DNA of 33,335 nt, from NCBI GenBank assembly GCA_045116675.1, contig JBGUMF010000022.1, forward strand, positions 1 to 33,335, read 5' to 3'. The first letter of the stretch is position 1. Each line of letters opens with the position of its first letter. This stretch comes from F23-D06 sp045116675. GTDB lineage: Bacteria > Bacteroidota > Bacteroidia > Bacteroidales > WCHB1-69. Shown here one piece after another: positions 17,058 to 25,098 of this stretch. Under the pieces are notes generated by a model that saw nothing but the letters and a program-made list of their open reading frames with translations, did no database searches and was not told where the DNA came from. Made by a program: the position numbers and the translations under genes.

Positions 17058-20000
17058 ATGGCAGAAAAAAAATTTATGACTTGCGATGGTAACCAGGCTG
17101 CGGCCCATGTTGCCTACATGTTCAGCGAAGTCGCCGCTATCTATCCTATCACGCCCTCTTCCCCGATGGCTGAGTACATCGACGAGTGGAGCGCTGGCGG
17201 CAGAAAAAACATCTTCGGTGAGACCGTCAAGGTTGTCGAGATGCAATCCGAGGCCGGTGCCGCTGGTGCCGTTCACGGTTCCCTGCAGGCCGGTGCTTTG
17301 ACCACCACCTACACCGCCTCTCAAGGCCTCCTGCTCATGATCCCCAACATGTACAAGATTGCTGGTGAGTTGCTTCCCGGCGTTTTCCACGTGTCGGCTC
17401 GTGCATTGGCAGCTCAGGCTTTGTCCATCTTCGGCGACCACGCCGACGTGATGAGCGCCCGTCAGACCGGTTTCGCTATGCTGGCTACCGGTTCTGTGCA
17501 AGAGATCATGGACCTCGCTCCTGTTGCCCACCTGGCCGCTATCGAGGGTCGTGTTCCGTTCCTGCACTTCTTCGACGGTTTCCGTACCTCTCACGAAATC
17601 CAGAAAGTGGAAGCTGCTGACCAAAGCAAGATTGAGAAGCTGGTCAACTGGAAAGCCCTCAAGGAGTATCGCGACCGCGCCCTGAATCCGGAACACCCCG
17701 TGACTCGCGGTACCGCTCAGAACCCGGACATCTACTTCCAGACCAGAGAGTTGCAGAACAAATACTACGATGCTCTTCCCGACATCGTGGCGAAATACAT
17801 GAAGAAACTGAGCAAGATCACGGGTCGTGAATATGCTCCGTTCACCTTCTACGGTGCTCCCGATGCTACCGATGTTATCGTCGCTATGGGCTCCATCACC
17901 GACGTCATCAAGACCGTCATCGACAAGGAGAACAAAGCCGGCAAGAAACTCGGTCTCGTCAGTGTTCACCTCTATCGTCCCTTCAGCGTGAAGTACTTCG
18001 GTGCTGTCCTTCCTGAAACAGTGAAGCGCATCTGCGTCCTTGACCGCACGAAAGAACCCGGTGCAAACGGTGATCCGCTGTATCTGGATGTGGTTGAAGC
18101 ATTCGCCAACTGCAAAGACATCCCGGCCGAGAACAAACCGATGATCATCGGCGGTCGTTTCGGTCTCTCCTCCAAGGACACCACTCCTGCTCAGGTGCTG
18201 GCTATCTACAAGAACCTCGCTGCTCCCAAGCCGATGAACCAATTCACCGTTGGTATCAACGACGATGTGACGCACCGTTCTCTCAAGGTTGGTAAGGAAA
18301 TCTCCATCCTTCCTAAGGGCACGTTCGAAGCCAAGTTCTACGGCCTCGGTGCTGACGGTACCGTGGGTGCTAACAAGAACTCCATCAAGATCATTGGTGA
18401 CAACACCAACAAATACAGCCAGGCTTATTTCGACTATGACTCTAAGAAGTCAGGCGGTTACACCTGCTCTCACCTCCGTTTCGGTGACCAACCCATCTTG
18501 GCTCCTTACCTCGTGGGTACTCCCGATTTCGTGGCCGTTCACGTTCCTTCATATCTGAAGAAATATGACTGTCTGCGCGGTCTGAAGAAGAACGGTACGT
18601 TCCTCTACAACTCTCCGTGGACCGTGGCCGAGACCAAGAAACATCTTCCTGATTTCGTGAAGAAATACTTGGCCCTCAACAACATCAACATGTACATCAT
18701 CGACGCTACGAAGATCGCTGCTGAGATCGGTTTGGGCAACCGTACCAACACCATCCTGCAATCTGCCTTCTTCAAGATTTCCGGCGTCATTCCTTACGAC
18801 CTCGCTGTGGAGCAGATGAAGAAATTCATCGTGAAGTCCTATGGCAAGAAGGGTGAGGACATCGTGAATATGAACTATGCAGCTGTTGACCGCGGCGGTG
18901 AGATCACCAAGGTTGACATCCCCGCTGAATGGGCTAAGCTGGATTGCACCACGGACTTCGTGTTCGAGAGCAACCCCAACGATCCCGAATTCATCAACAA
19001 GGTGATGCGCCCGATGGTGGCACAGTGCGGTAACGACCTGCCTGTCAGCGCATTCAAGGAGATTATCGATGGTACGTTCCCGGCTGGTACGACCGCTTAC
19101 GAGAAACGCGGTGTCGCTACCGTGGTTCCGGAGTGGGATCCCACCAAGTGTATCCAATGTAACCAATGTTCCCTCGTTTGTCCTCACGCTGCCATCCGTC
19201 CCGTGGTGATGACCGACGCCGAGCTGAAGAAAGCTCCGAAGGCCATGACTGCCATCGACGTGAAGGTTCCGAAGGAGCTCGCCGGCATGCACTTCCGTAT
19301 GCAGGTCTCCGTCATGGACTGCACCGGTTGCGGCAACTGCGCCGACGTTTGTCCTGCCAAGGAGAAAGCCCTGACGATGAAACCGTTCGAGAGCCAGCTC
19401 GGCGAAGCCAAAAACTGGGAGTACGGTCAGAAGAAGGTTACCTACAAAGACAACCTCATCGACAAATATGCTAACGTCAAGAACAGCCAGTTCGCACAGC
19501 CTCTCTTCGAGTTCAGCGGTGCTTGCGCCGGTTGCGGTGAGACTCCGTACATCAAGTGCATCACGCAACTCTTCGGCGAGCGCATGATCGTAGCCAACGC
19601 TACGGGTTGTTCCTCCATCTACGGCGGTTCCGCTCCCGCCACTCCGTACTGCAAGAACTGCAGAAGCGGCAAGGGTGTGGCATGGGCCAACAGCTTGTTC
19701 GAGGACAATGCTGAGTTCGGTCTCGGTATGGCTACCGCTACCCGTCAGATGCGCGACCGCGTGGAGCGTATCATGAAGGAAGCCATCGCCAACTGCGAGT
19801 GCTGCGACAAGAAACTCAAAGCCCTCTTCCAAGAGTGGATCGACAACCGCGAATGCGGCATCAAGACCGCTGAGCTGGCCGACAAGATTGTGGCTGCTTG
19901 CGAGAAATGCGGTTGCGACTACTGCAAGCAAATCGTTGACCTGAAAGACCACTTGGTGAAGAAATCACAGTGGATCTTCGGTGGTGACGGTTGGGCATAC

Positions 20001-20615
20001 GATATCGGTTTCGGTGGTTTAGACCACGTGTTGGCTAGCGGCGAGGACGTCAACGTGCTCGTGCTCGACACCGAGGTTTACTCCAACACCGGTGGTCAGT
20101 CTTCCAAGGCTACTCCGGCAGGTGCTGTGGCCAAATTTGCCGCTTCTGGTAAGAAGGTGCGCAAGAAAGACCTCGGCATGATCGCCAAGAGCTACGGCTA
20201 TGTGTATGTGGCACAGGTTGCTATGGGCGCATCTCAGGCACAGTACTTCAAGGCCATCAAGGAGGCTGAGGCTTACCATGGTCCTTCCTTGATCATTTGC
20301 TACGCTCCTTGTATCAACCACGGCATCAAGATTGGTATGGGTCACTCCCAGCTCGAAGAGAAGCGTGCCGTTGATTGCGGTTACTGGCACCTGTGGCGTT
20401 TCAACCCTGCCGAGGAAGATGCCGGTCAGAACGGCTTCCACTTGGACAGCAAGGAACCCAACTGGGCCGACTTCCAGAAGTTCATCCAGGGCGAGGTCCG
20501 TTACAACAGCTTGTTGAAGACCTTCCCGGAAGAAGCCAAGGAACTCTTCGCCAAGACCGAGCAGTTTGCTAAGCTGAGATACGAAGGTTACAAGAAACTG
20601 AGTGAAGGGAAATAA
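17058..20615 (+). CDS. nifJ: Pyruvate:ferredoxin (flavodoxin) oxidoreductase
   Basis: Large homodimeric enzyme that oxidatively decarboxylates pyruvate to acetyl-CoA and reduces ferredoxin or flavodoxin, central to anaerobic metabolism. Domain order is standard. The N-terminal pyrimidine-binding domain contains YPITPSSPMAEYIDEW. The CoA/transketolase-C-like domain comes next. Two 4Fe-4S motifs follow (CIQCNQCSLVCPHAA and CTGCGNCADVCPAKEKAL, about residues 695-770). The C-terminal TPP domain has CAGCGETPYIK, ATGCSSIYGG, GDGWAYDIGFGG and VYSNTGGQSSKATP. Length 1185 aa is that of the single-chain form. Strong codon bias points to high expression, and strict reliance on PFOR suggests an anaerobe. 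Confidence 0.97.
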   Translation: MAEKKFMTCDGNQAAAHVAYMFSEVAAIYPITPSSPMAEYIDEWSAGGRKNIFGETVKVVEMQSEAGAAGAVHGSLQAGALTTTYTASQGLLLMIPNMYKIAGELLPGVFHVSARALAAQALSIFGDHADVMSARQTGFAMLATGSVQEIMDLAPVAHLAAIEGRVPFLHFFDGFRTSHEIQKVEAADQSKIEKLVNWKALKEYRDRALNPEHPVTRGTAQNPDIYFQTRELQNKYYDALPDIVAKYMKKLSKITGREYAPFTFYGAPDATDVIVAMGSITDVIKTVIDKENKAGKKLGLVSVHLYRPFSVKYFGAVLPETVKRICVLDRTKEPGANGDPLYLDVVEAFANCKDIPAENKPMIIGGRFGLSSKDTTPAQVLAIYKNLAAPKPMNQFTVGINDDVTHRSLKVGKEISILPKGTFEAKFYGLGADGTVGANKNSIKIIGDNTNKYSQAYFDYDSKKSGGYTCSHLRFGDQPILAPYLVGTPDFVAVHVPSYLKKYDCLRGLKKNGTFLYNSPWTVAETKKHLPDFVKKYLALNNINMYIIDATKIAAEIGLGNRTNTILQSAFFKISGVIPYDLAVEQMKKFIVKSYGKKGEDIVNMNYAAVDRGGEITKVDIPAEWAKLDCTTDFVFESNPNDPEFINKVMRPMVAQCGNDLPVSAFKEIIDGTFPAGTTAYEKRGVATVVPEWDPTKCIQCNQCSLVCPHAAIRPVVMTDAELKKAPKAMTAIDVKVPKELAGMHFRMQVSVMDCTGCGNCADVCPAKEKALTMKPFESQLGEAKNWEYGQKKVTYKDNLIDKYANVKNSQFAQPLFEFSGACAGCGETPYIKCITQLFGERMIVANATGCSSIYGGSAPATPYCKNCRSGKGVAWANSLFEDNAEFGLGMATATRQMRDRVERIMKEAIANCECCDKKLKALFQEWIDNRECGIKTAELADKIVAACEKCGCDYCKQIVDLKDHLVKKSQWIFGGDGWAYDIGFGGLDHVLASGEDVNVLVLDTEVYSNTGGQSSKATPAGAVAKFAASGKKVRKKDLGMIAKSYGYVYVAQVAMGASQAQYFKAIKEAEAYHGPSLIICYAPCINHGIKIGMGHSQLEEKRAVDCGYWHLWRFNPAEEDAGQNGFHLDSKEPNWADFQKFIQGEVRYNSLLKTFPEEAKELFAKTEQFAKLRYEGYKKLSEGK

Positions 20616-20634
20616 GATTTAATTCCCGATATTC

Positions 20635-20673
20635 AATGGGGCAATGGGTGGTTTGCCTATTGCCCCATTTTTT
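20635..20673 (+). terminator. nifJ intrinsic terminator
   Basis: A perfect 11-bp stem (AATGGGGCAAT / ATTGCCCCATT) with a 13-nt loop runs into six Ts. The next gene starts 20 nt later, and the change to A+T-rich accessory DNA begins here. Confidence 0.9.
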
Positions 20674-20693
20674 ATAATTAATACTATACCATC

Positions 20694-21860
20694 ATGATAC
20701 ATCTCCAAATTAAGAACATAGGACCACTTAAGGACACTGGTGTTGTCACAATAACCAACATCATGCTTATTATTGGCGAACAAAGCACCGGAAAAAGCAC
20801 TTTTATGAAAATCCTAAGTTTTTGTCGATGGATTGAAAAAAAAGTCATGCTCGGGAAATTCAATGACATTGAGGTCAAAGGGGGCTTTATCAAACAACTC
20901 AAAGAATTCCACAAACTTAGTGATGAATACTTTAAAAATGGTGAACCCTACGTTGAATATGAAAGCGATGTGGTAAGAATTCTACATAAGGGCATTTACA
21001 CTAAAACTATGGTTTCGGGTATAAACAAAGACCTTCGCCATAATACTAAAATAAGTTATGTGCCAGCAGAAAGAAATCTTTTGTCCGTTATCCCTAATTT
21101 GGATAATAAATATAAAGCGTCTTCATTCGACTCCATGTTCAACTGCGCTTTGGAATTTTCTGAGGCTAACGCTGTATTTTCCAAGAAGAATCCCCTGAAA
21201 CTCGTATTTGCTGATGATATGGAGTACTATCATGATGGATTTAATGATTATGTGAAACTACAGAAAAACAATACTTCATTGCTATTAGAGCACACCTCCA
21301 GTGGGATTCAATCCACAGTTCCTGTGTCTGTACTTGTTCATTATTTGTGTTATATTACGGGGATGCCATCTCGTCGCACACCAAGTATGGTAAAAAAAGA
21401 TAGCGTACAAGGTTTCAATCAAGAAAATGCCGCAAACCGACTGAACTTTTACAATTACCCCCAACTTTTTATTGAAGAACCAGAACAACACCTTTATCCA
21501 ACATCGCAGGCAAAATTACTACGAGACATCATCTCACAGTTTTCCTATGCGATGAATAAAACCGGGTATCCAGGATATGTTGTAATGACATCACACAGTC
21601 CGTATATTCTAACGCAACTGAACGTTTTATTGAAAGCCAGAAAAGCTTTTCGTAAAAACAAGAAAGAAACATTGAAGTATATACCTCAAGAGTGCATTCT
21701 TCCATTGAAATACTATTCGGCCTATTACGTCACACAAGATGGAAGGATGGAGAACATGATGGATAGCGAGACTGGATTGATAAAGGGAGAGTATCTGGAT
21801 TCCATTTCAGAAACTACGGAAAATGAACTAAACAAACTAAATGACATTATCTATGGCTAA
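20694..21860 (+). CDS. ABC/OLD-type AAA ATPase, probable defence protein
   Basis: ATPase of the SMC/ABC-like AAA_15/AAA_21 class found in OLD, Septu-like and related anti-phage systems. It has Walker A GEQSTGKST at residues 28-36, an ABC-type signature-like stretch TSSGIQS (about residue 200), Walker B with the glutamate pair (LFIEEPEQHLYP, about 257-268) and an H-loop TSHSPYIL (about 300). No TOPRIM domain follows, and 388 aa is shorter than full OLD proteins. The nuclease activity is probably supplied in trans by the next gene, which overlaps its stop codon by 8 nt (ATGGCTAA). It starts 20 nt after the nifJ terminator. The function in defence is inferred from architecture and neighbourhood. 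Confidence 0.8.
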   Translation: MIHLQIKNIGPLKDTGVVTITNIMLIIGEQSTGKSTFMKILSFCRWIEKKVMLGKFNDIEVKGGFIKQLKEFHKLSDEYFKNGEPYVEYESDVVRILHKGIYTKTMVSGINKDLRHNTKISYVPAERNLLSVIPNLDNKYKASSFDSMFNCALEFSEANAVFSKKNPLKLVFADDMEYYHDGFNDYVKLQKNNTSLLLEHTSSGIQSTVPVSVLVHYLCYITGMPSRRTPSMVKKDSVQGFNQENAANRLNFYNYPQLFIEEPEQHLYPTSQAKLLRDIISQFSYAMNKTGYPGYVVMTSHSPYILTQLNVLLKARKAFRKNKKETLKYIPQECILPLKYYSAYYVTQDGRMENMMDSETGLIKGEYLDSISETTENELNKLNDIIYG

Positions 21861-22332
21861 AAAGTCAACTGACGATAACTTAATTAGTGAAAAATTGAGA
21901 GCATACGGAGCCGAAAAGCCATTAGGTGAGCGCAAGATAGTTTCAACTTCAGAGAAAGGGAAGACATACAGGGTTGTATTTACCGAAGTTAAGCCAAGTG
22001 CGGTTTATACAATTGATGGCAACATCATAACGGAGGGTAATAAATGTGACAAGCTAGTCTTGATTCAATCGGACAAATCAAAAAACAATTGGCTGGAGAT
22101 TTTTGTTGAGCTCAAGGGGAAAGGTGTTGACCATGCAATAGAACAGCTTAAGGCCACCGTCGATAAACCTATTTTTCAACATAAAACAATAGAGAAAAGA
22201 TGGGCGCGAATTGTTGCACAAAGTTTTCCACGTAATACAGGCGATTCTTCTTATGAGAGAGCAAGAATCTATTTTAAGAAGAAAAATATCGACCTCAGCC
22301 GTGGCACTATAACGATGGAAGAAGTTATTTGA
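21853..22332 (+). CDS. Small PD-(D/E)XK-like nuclease, partner of the ATPase
   Basis: I do not recognise a named family. The 159-residue product shows a PD-(D/E)XK-type core: Asp66 in NKCDKLVLI, then Glu86-Leu-Lys88 at the end of a strand (WLEIFVELKGKG), then a helix with Gln98 (HAIEQL). Spacing and strand-helix order fit that superfamily. I prefer the ATG at 21853 (MAKKSTDD), which overlaps the ATPase stop, to the in-frame ATG at 21841. Translational coupling implies the two proteins act together, plausibly as an ATPase-gated effector nuclease. The nuclease assignment is an inference from three residues and needs structural support. Confidence 0.6.
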   Translation: MAKKSTDDNLISEKLRAYGAEKPLGERKIVSTSEKGKTYRVVFTEVKPSAVYTIDGNIITEGNKCDKLVLIQSDKSKNNWLEIFVELKGKGVDHAIEQLKATVDKPIFQHKTIEKRWARIVAQSFPRNTGDSSYERARIYFKKKNIDLSRGTITMEEVI

Positions 22333-22711
22333 AAAGGGAGTGTATGGACTGTGAGGTGCACGCATAAATTAACGAAAAAACAACGGACAAAAGAAACAGA
22401 CTAAAAACCGGCAATATATAATATAGATAGCGTTTGTGGCTATCCTTGAACATCAAATTGAAGTATTAACAAAAAGAGATAATTATAGAAGAAAAGTAAA
22501 CTAACATATTATCAATCATAGCGTTTGCTATTTGTTCGAGTAACACTGAAACGTAGGAAATTTCAAAATTACACCGAGAACAGATTGTAAACACCCACAG
22601 CGTGGGCGTTTTGTCTGTGTAATCGGTTTCCTACGACCGCAGTGTTAAGGCAAAATTGCCCACGCACTGTATTCGTAGGGGACAAATTGCCAAACGCCAA
22701 AAAGAAAGCGT
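22333..22711. other. Structured non-coding stretch upstream of the R-M genes
   Basis: 379 nt without a credible gene. It holds three successive inverted repeats: a 6-bp stem GATAGC/GCTATC (22426-22444), a 5-bp stem ATAGC/GCTAT around GTTT (22518-22531), and a large compound palindrome (22541-22647). The first two share the core AGCGTTTG, so they look like related copies. No TAnnTTTG promoter was found for the methyltransferase. Confidence 0.7.
22541..22647. repeat. Compound palindrome (~107 bp, nested stems)
   Basis: Nested complementary segments in order: TAACACTG (22541) with CAGTGTTA (22640); CGTAGGAAA (22552) with TTTCCTACG (22627); ATTACAC (22568) with GTGTAAT (22617); CAGA (22581) with TCTG (22614); and CCCAC (22594) with GTGGG (22602) around the loop AGC. 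One strand could therefore fold into a single long interrupted hairpin. It resembles a MITE or an attC-like recombination site in architecture, but the outer GTTA/TAAC boxes do not meet the classical attC consensus. Confidence 0.75.
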
Positions 22712-24166
22712 ATGGCAAAGGCAGTCAAACAACACGGGCGGGTATATACGCCCGATTATTTGGTCAAGGTGATCCTTGATTTTGGAGGATATGACAAACC
22801 AACCATCCTCAAAAAACACGTCATTGACAATAGTTGCGGTGACGGTGCTTTCCTCACAGAAATTGTGCGGCGATATTGCGCATTTTTTCTTACCCAGAAA
22901 CAGGATTTACTCAAGTTGAAGCATGAATTGGAGACCTATATCCATGGCATAGAATTGGACGCTGTGGAATGTGATAAGTGTATCCTAAATCTCAACAAAG
23001 TAGTTGAAGAATACGGCATATCTAAAGTGAAATGGGATATTACCAATGCCGACACGCTAACCGTTGATCGTTTCAATGCGAAAATGGATTATGTGGTCGG
23101 TAATCCGCCTTATGTGCGTGTCCACAACCTCGAAGATAGTTACGAGATCGTAAAGAAATTCAAGTTCGCTGAAGGAGGAATGACGGATTTGTTCATCGTC
23201 TTTTTCGAAATTGGATTTAATATGTTGGCAAAAAGCGGCTTAATGTGCTTGATTACTCCAAGCTCATGGTTAGGAAGTTTGGCTGGGACACATCTTCGTC
23301 AATACATTCACACACATCTGAACTTATCTGGTGTGATTGATTTAGAACACTTTCAACCATTTGAAGCTACAACATACACTTTCATTTCACGATTTTCAAA
23401 ATCAAAGAAAAACAGTCAGATAGATTATTATACCTTTGATGGAGAAAAACTTAAAGCGAAATTCCAAGACAAACTCTCTTATTCGGATATACAGATAGGT
23501 AAAAACTTCTATTTTTCTAAAAAAGAACACCTTTCGCTTCTAAATAATATTAAGACGACATACGGTTATCCATACGTATCTGTGAAAAATGGCTTTGCCA
23601 CGCTTGCTGATAAAGTTTTCATCGGTGACTTTGATTTCACAGAAGGCACTATTGATATTTTGAAAGCATCTACGGGAAAATGGAGCAAATGTATTTATCC
23701 ATACGACAAAAAGGGAAAGCCTTTGCCTCTGAAGGTCTTTATGAATAATACAAAAGCTTATAACCATTTGTTATCTCATCAAGACAAACTCTCCAAAAGC
23801 AGAGATATTGAAGATGATAAATTCTGGTATCTCTTTGGGCGCACACAAGCATTGAAAGATGTTTCAAAGGTGAAATATGCTATAAATACCCTTATAAAGG
23901 ATAATACCAGTATCAAGTTAGAATGTGTTCCACAAGGATCGGGTATTTACAGCGGATTATACATACTTACTGATATTGAATTTGAAATAATCAGGCAACT
24001 TGTTTATTCAGAGGATTTTATCAATTATATAAAGCTTCTGAAAAATTATAAAAGCGGTGGTTATTACACATTCGCATCAAAAGATTTAGAGCAATATTTG
24101 AATTACAAAATAACTGAAAAATATGGACAATCAAGAATTTCTAACGGTAGTCGGGAACTCTTTTAA
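22712..24166 (+). CDS. N6-adenine DNA methyltransferase of a type II R-M system
   Basis: Protects host DNA by methylating adenine in the recognition site of the adjoining endonuclease. The AdoMet motif I is VIDNSCGDGAFL (about residues 38-49) and the catalytic motif IV is VVGNPPYVRVHN (about 128-139), giving the motif order of gamma-class enzymes such as TaqI. The C-terminal ~230 residues form a target-recognition region. The start GRVYTPDYLV is typical. Length 484 aa is normal. It overlaps the endonuclease frame by 44 nt. The recognition sequence cannot be read out. Confidence 0.9.
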   Translation: MAKAVKQHGRVYTPDYLVKVILDFGGYDKPTILKKHVIDNSCGDGAFLTEIVRRYCAFFLTQKQDLLKLKHELETYIHGIELDAVECDKCILNLNKVVEEYGISKVKWDITNADTLTVDRFNAKMDYVVGNPPYVRVHNLEDSYEIVKKFKFAEGGMTDLFIVFFEIGFNMLAKSGLMCLITPSSWLGSLAGTHLRQYIHTHLNLSGVIDLEHFQPFEATTYTFISRFSKSKKNSQIDYYTFDGEKLKAKFQDKLSYSDIQIGKNFYFSKKEHLSLLNNIKTTYGYPYVSVKNGFATLADKVFIGDFDFTEGTIDILKASTGKWSKCIYPYDKKGKPLPLKVFMNNTKAYNHLLSHQDKLSKSRDIEDDKFWYLFGRTQALKDVSKVKYAINTLIKDNTSIKLECVPQGSGIYSGLYILTDIEFEIIRQLVYSEDFINYIKLLKNYKSGGYYTFASKDLEQYLNYKITEKYGQSRISNGSRELF

Positions 24167-24830
24167 GAAGTTCCTTGAAACAGGTTCTCGCAGTAATGAG
24201 AAACTGAAAATTCTGCACGGAGCTATTGCCAAAGATTTGAAAGAACGCTTGGGAAATGGCTATTATGTGCAGTCATTGGGGATAGGTAACGGCAAAGAAA
24301 TGAAATTAGACGGTCGTTACATCGATAAAGTGGTTGACATCACGATTCTTAAAAATGGGAAAGCTATTGCAGGCATTGGCGTGAAGTTCGTGATGCAGAA
24401 TTATTCTCAGAACTCCAACAATTATTTTGAGAATATGTTGGGAGAAACGGCGAATATTCGTTGTGCTAACATTCCATATTTTCAGATATTTATCATTCCT
24501 GACAAACTGCCTTATTACAAAAATGACGGCACTATTCAGAAATGGGAGGAGTTTTCCGTCCATAATTCAGCCAAATATCTGACCCTTTCCAAAGATGACA
24601 TTCAGACTTCTGTGCATACTCCAACTAAAACGTTGCTGTTTGTGGTGCATCTGCCAGAAATCAAAGAAGAGGTTTTGGACAGATATGATTATGTCCAGTA
24701 TTATGAACATCTGCAGAATCTCAAAGTTTGTGAATCACCTATGCAATATGGCAATTTTTCCTCCGCCGTCGTCCACAATGACTACAATGATTTTGCCGAT
24801 AAAGTTGTACATTACTTACGTTTTTTGTAG
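24123..24830 (+). CDS. Probable type II restriction endonuclease
   Basis: Assigned from its position overlapping the methyltransferase (44 nt) and from a PD-(D/E)XK-like layout. Asp72 lies in KVVDITIL, followed by a beta hairpin and Gly86-Val-Lys88 (AGIGVKF), then a conserved-looking helix NYSQNSNNYFENMLGE. The usual Glu of the ExK motif is Gly here; Glu103 or Glu108 might supply the acid. I do not recognise the specific family, and 235 aa suits a compact type II enzyme. No controller gene is present. The overlap may delay endonuclease synthesis relative to the methylase. Confidence 0.7.
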   Translation: MDNQEFLTVVGNSFKKFLETGSRSNEKLKILHGAIAKDLKERLGNGYYVQSLGIGNGKEMKLDGRYIDKVVDITILKNGKAIAGIGVKFVMQNYSQNSNNYFENMLGETANIRCANIPYFQIFIIPDKLPYYKNDGTIQKWEEFSVHNSAKYLTLSKDDIQTSVHTPTKTLLFVVHLPEIKEEVLDRYDYVQYYEHLQNLKVCESPMQYGNFSSAVVHNDYNDFADKVVHYLRFL

Positions 24831-24908
24831 AAAATAATCTAGTTGAAGTAGAACGATGTTCCGAATTTTAGATTCCTTTGCGCATTAGAAAAATCTCTGG
24901 TGCGTAAA

Positions 24909-25037
24909 TCATCTAATGCCCGTTTTCTCCAGCAAGAGGAGGTCTTCAATTTTGTGGCTGGAGGGATTCCTATGAATGGTTTCTGTGAAAGCCTTCACCC
25001 CATTGTACTTAGAAAGCCAAAGTTCGTCTTGCGTCAT
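24909..25037 (-). pseudogene. Possible remnant of a helicase-associated (HA) domain gene
   Basis: A 42-residue reading frame begins MTQDELWLSKYNGVKAF and continues with HRNPSSHKIED. That pattern (W, Y, F, then NPS) resembles one repeat of the HA domain (PF03457) as found in Bacteroidota R-M-linked helicases. It stops early at 24909-24911. No helicase body is nearby, so at most it is a fragment. The call is tentative and rests on pattern memory. The rest of 24831-25098 shows nothing I can name. Confidence 0.3.
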
Positions 25038-25098
25038 AAAACTTATGATTAACGGTCAACAAGTAAAATACACATAATTATAATGGGCCTTTCGTCTA

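Noticed and set aside
18549..19952. 467-codon open frame antisense to nifJ (and a 412-codon one at 17037-18275)
   Set aside because: nifJ has all family motifs in the plus frame with strong codon bias; long antisense frames are a known by-product of that bias, and these show no motifs.
22541..22647. Classical integron attC site
   Set aside because: The outer boxes share only GTTA/TAAC with the GTTRRRY/RYYYAAC consensus, and no integrase or cassette series is visible. Kept only as an attC-like palindrome.
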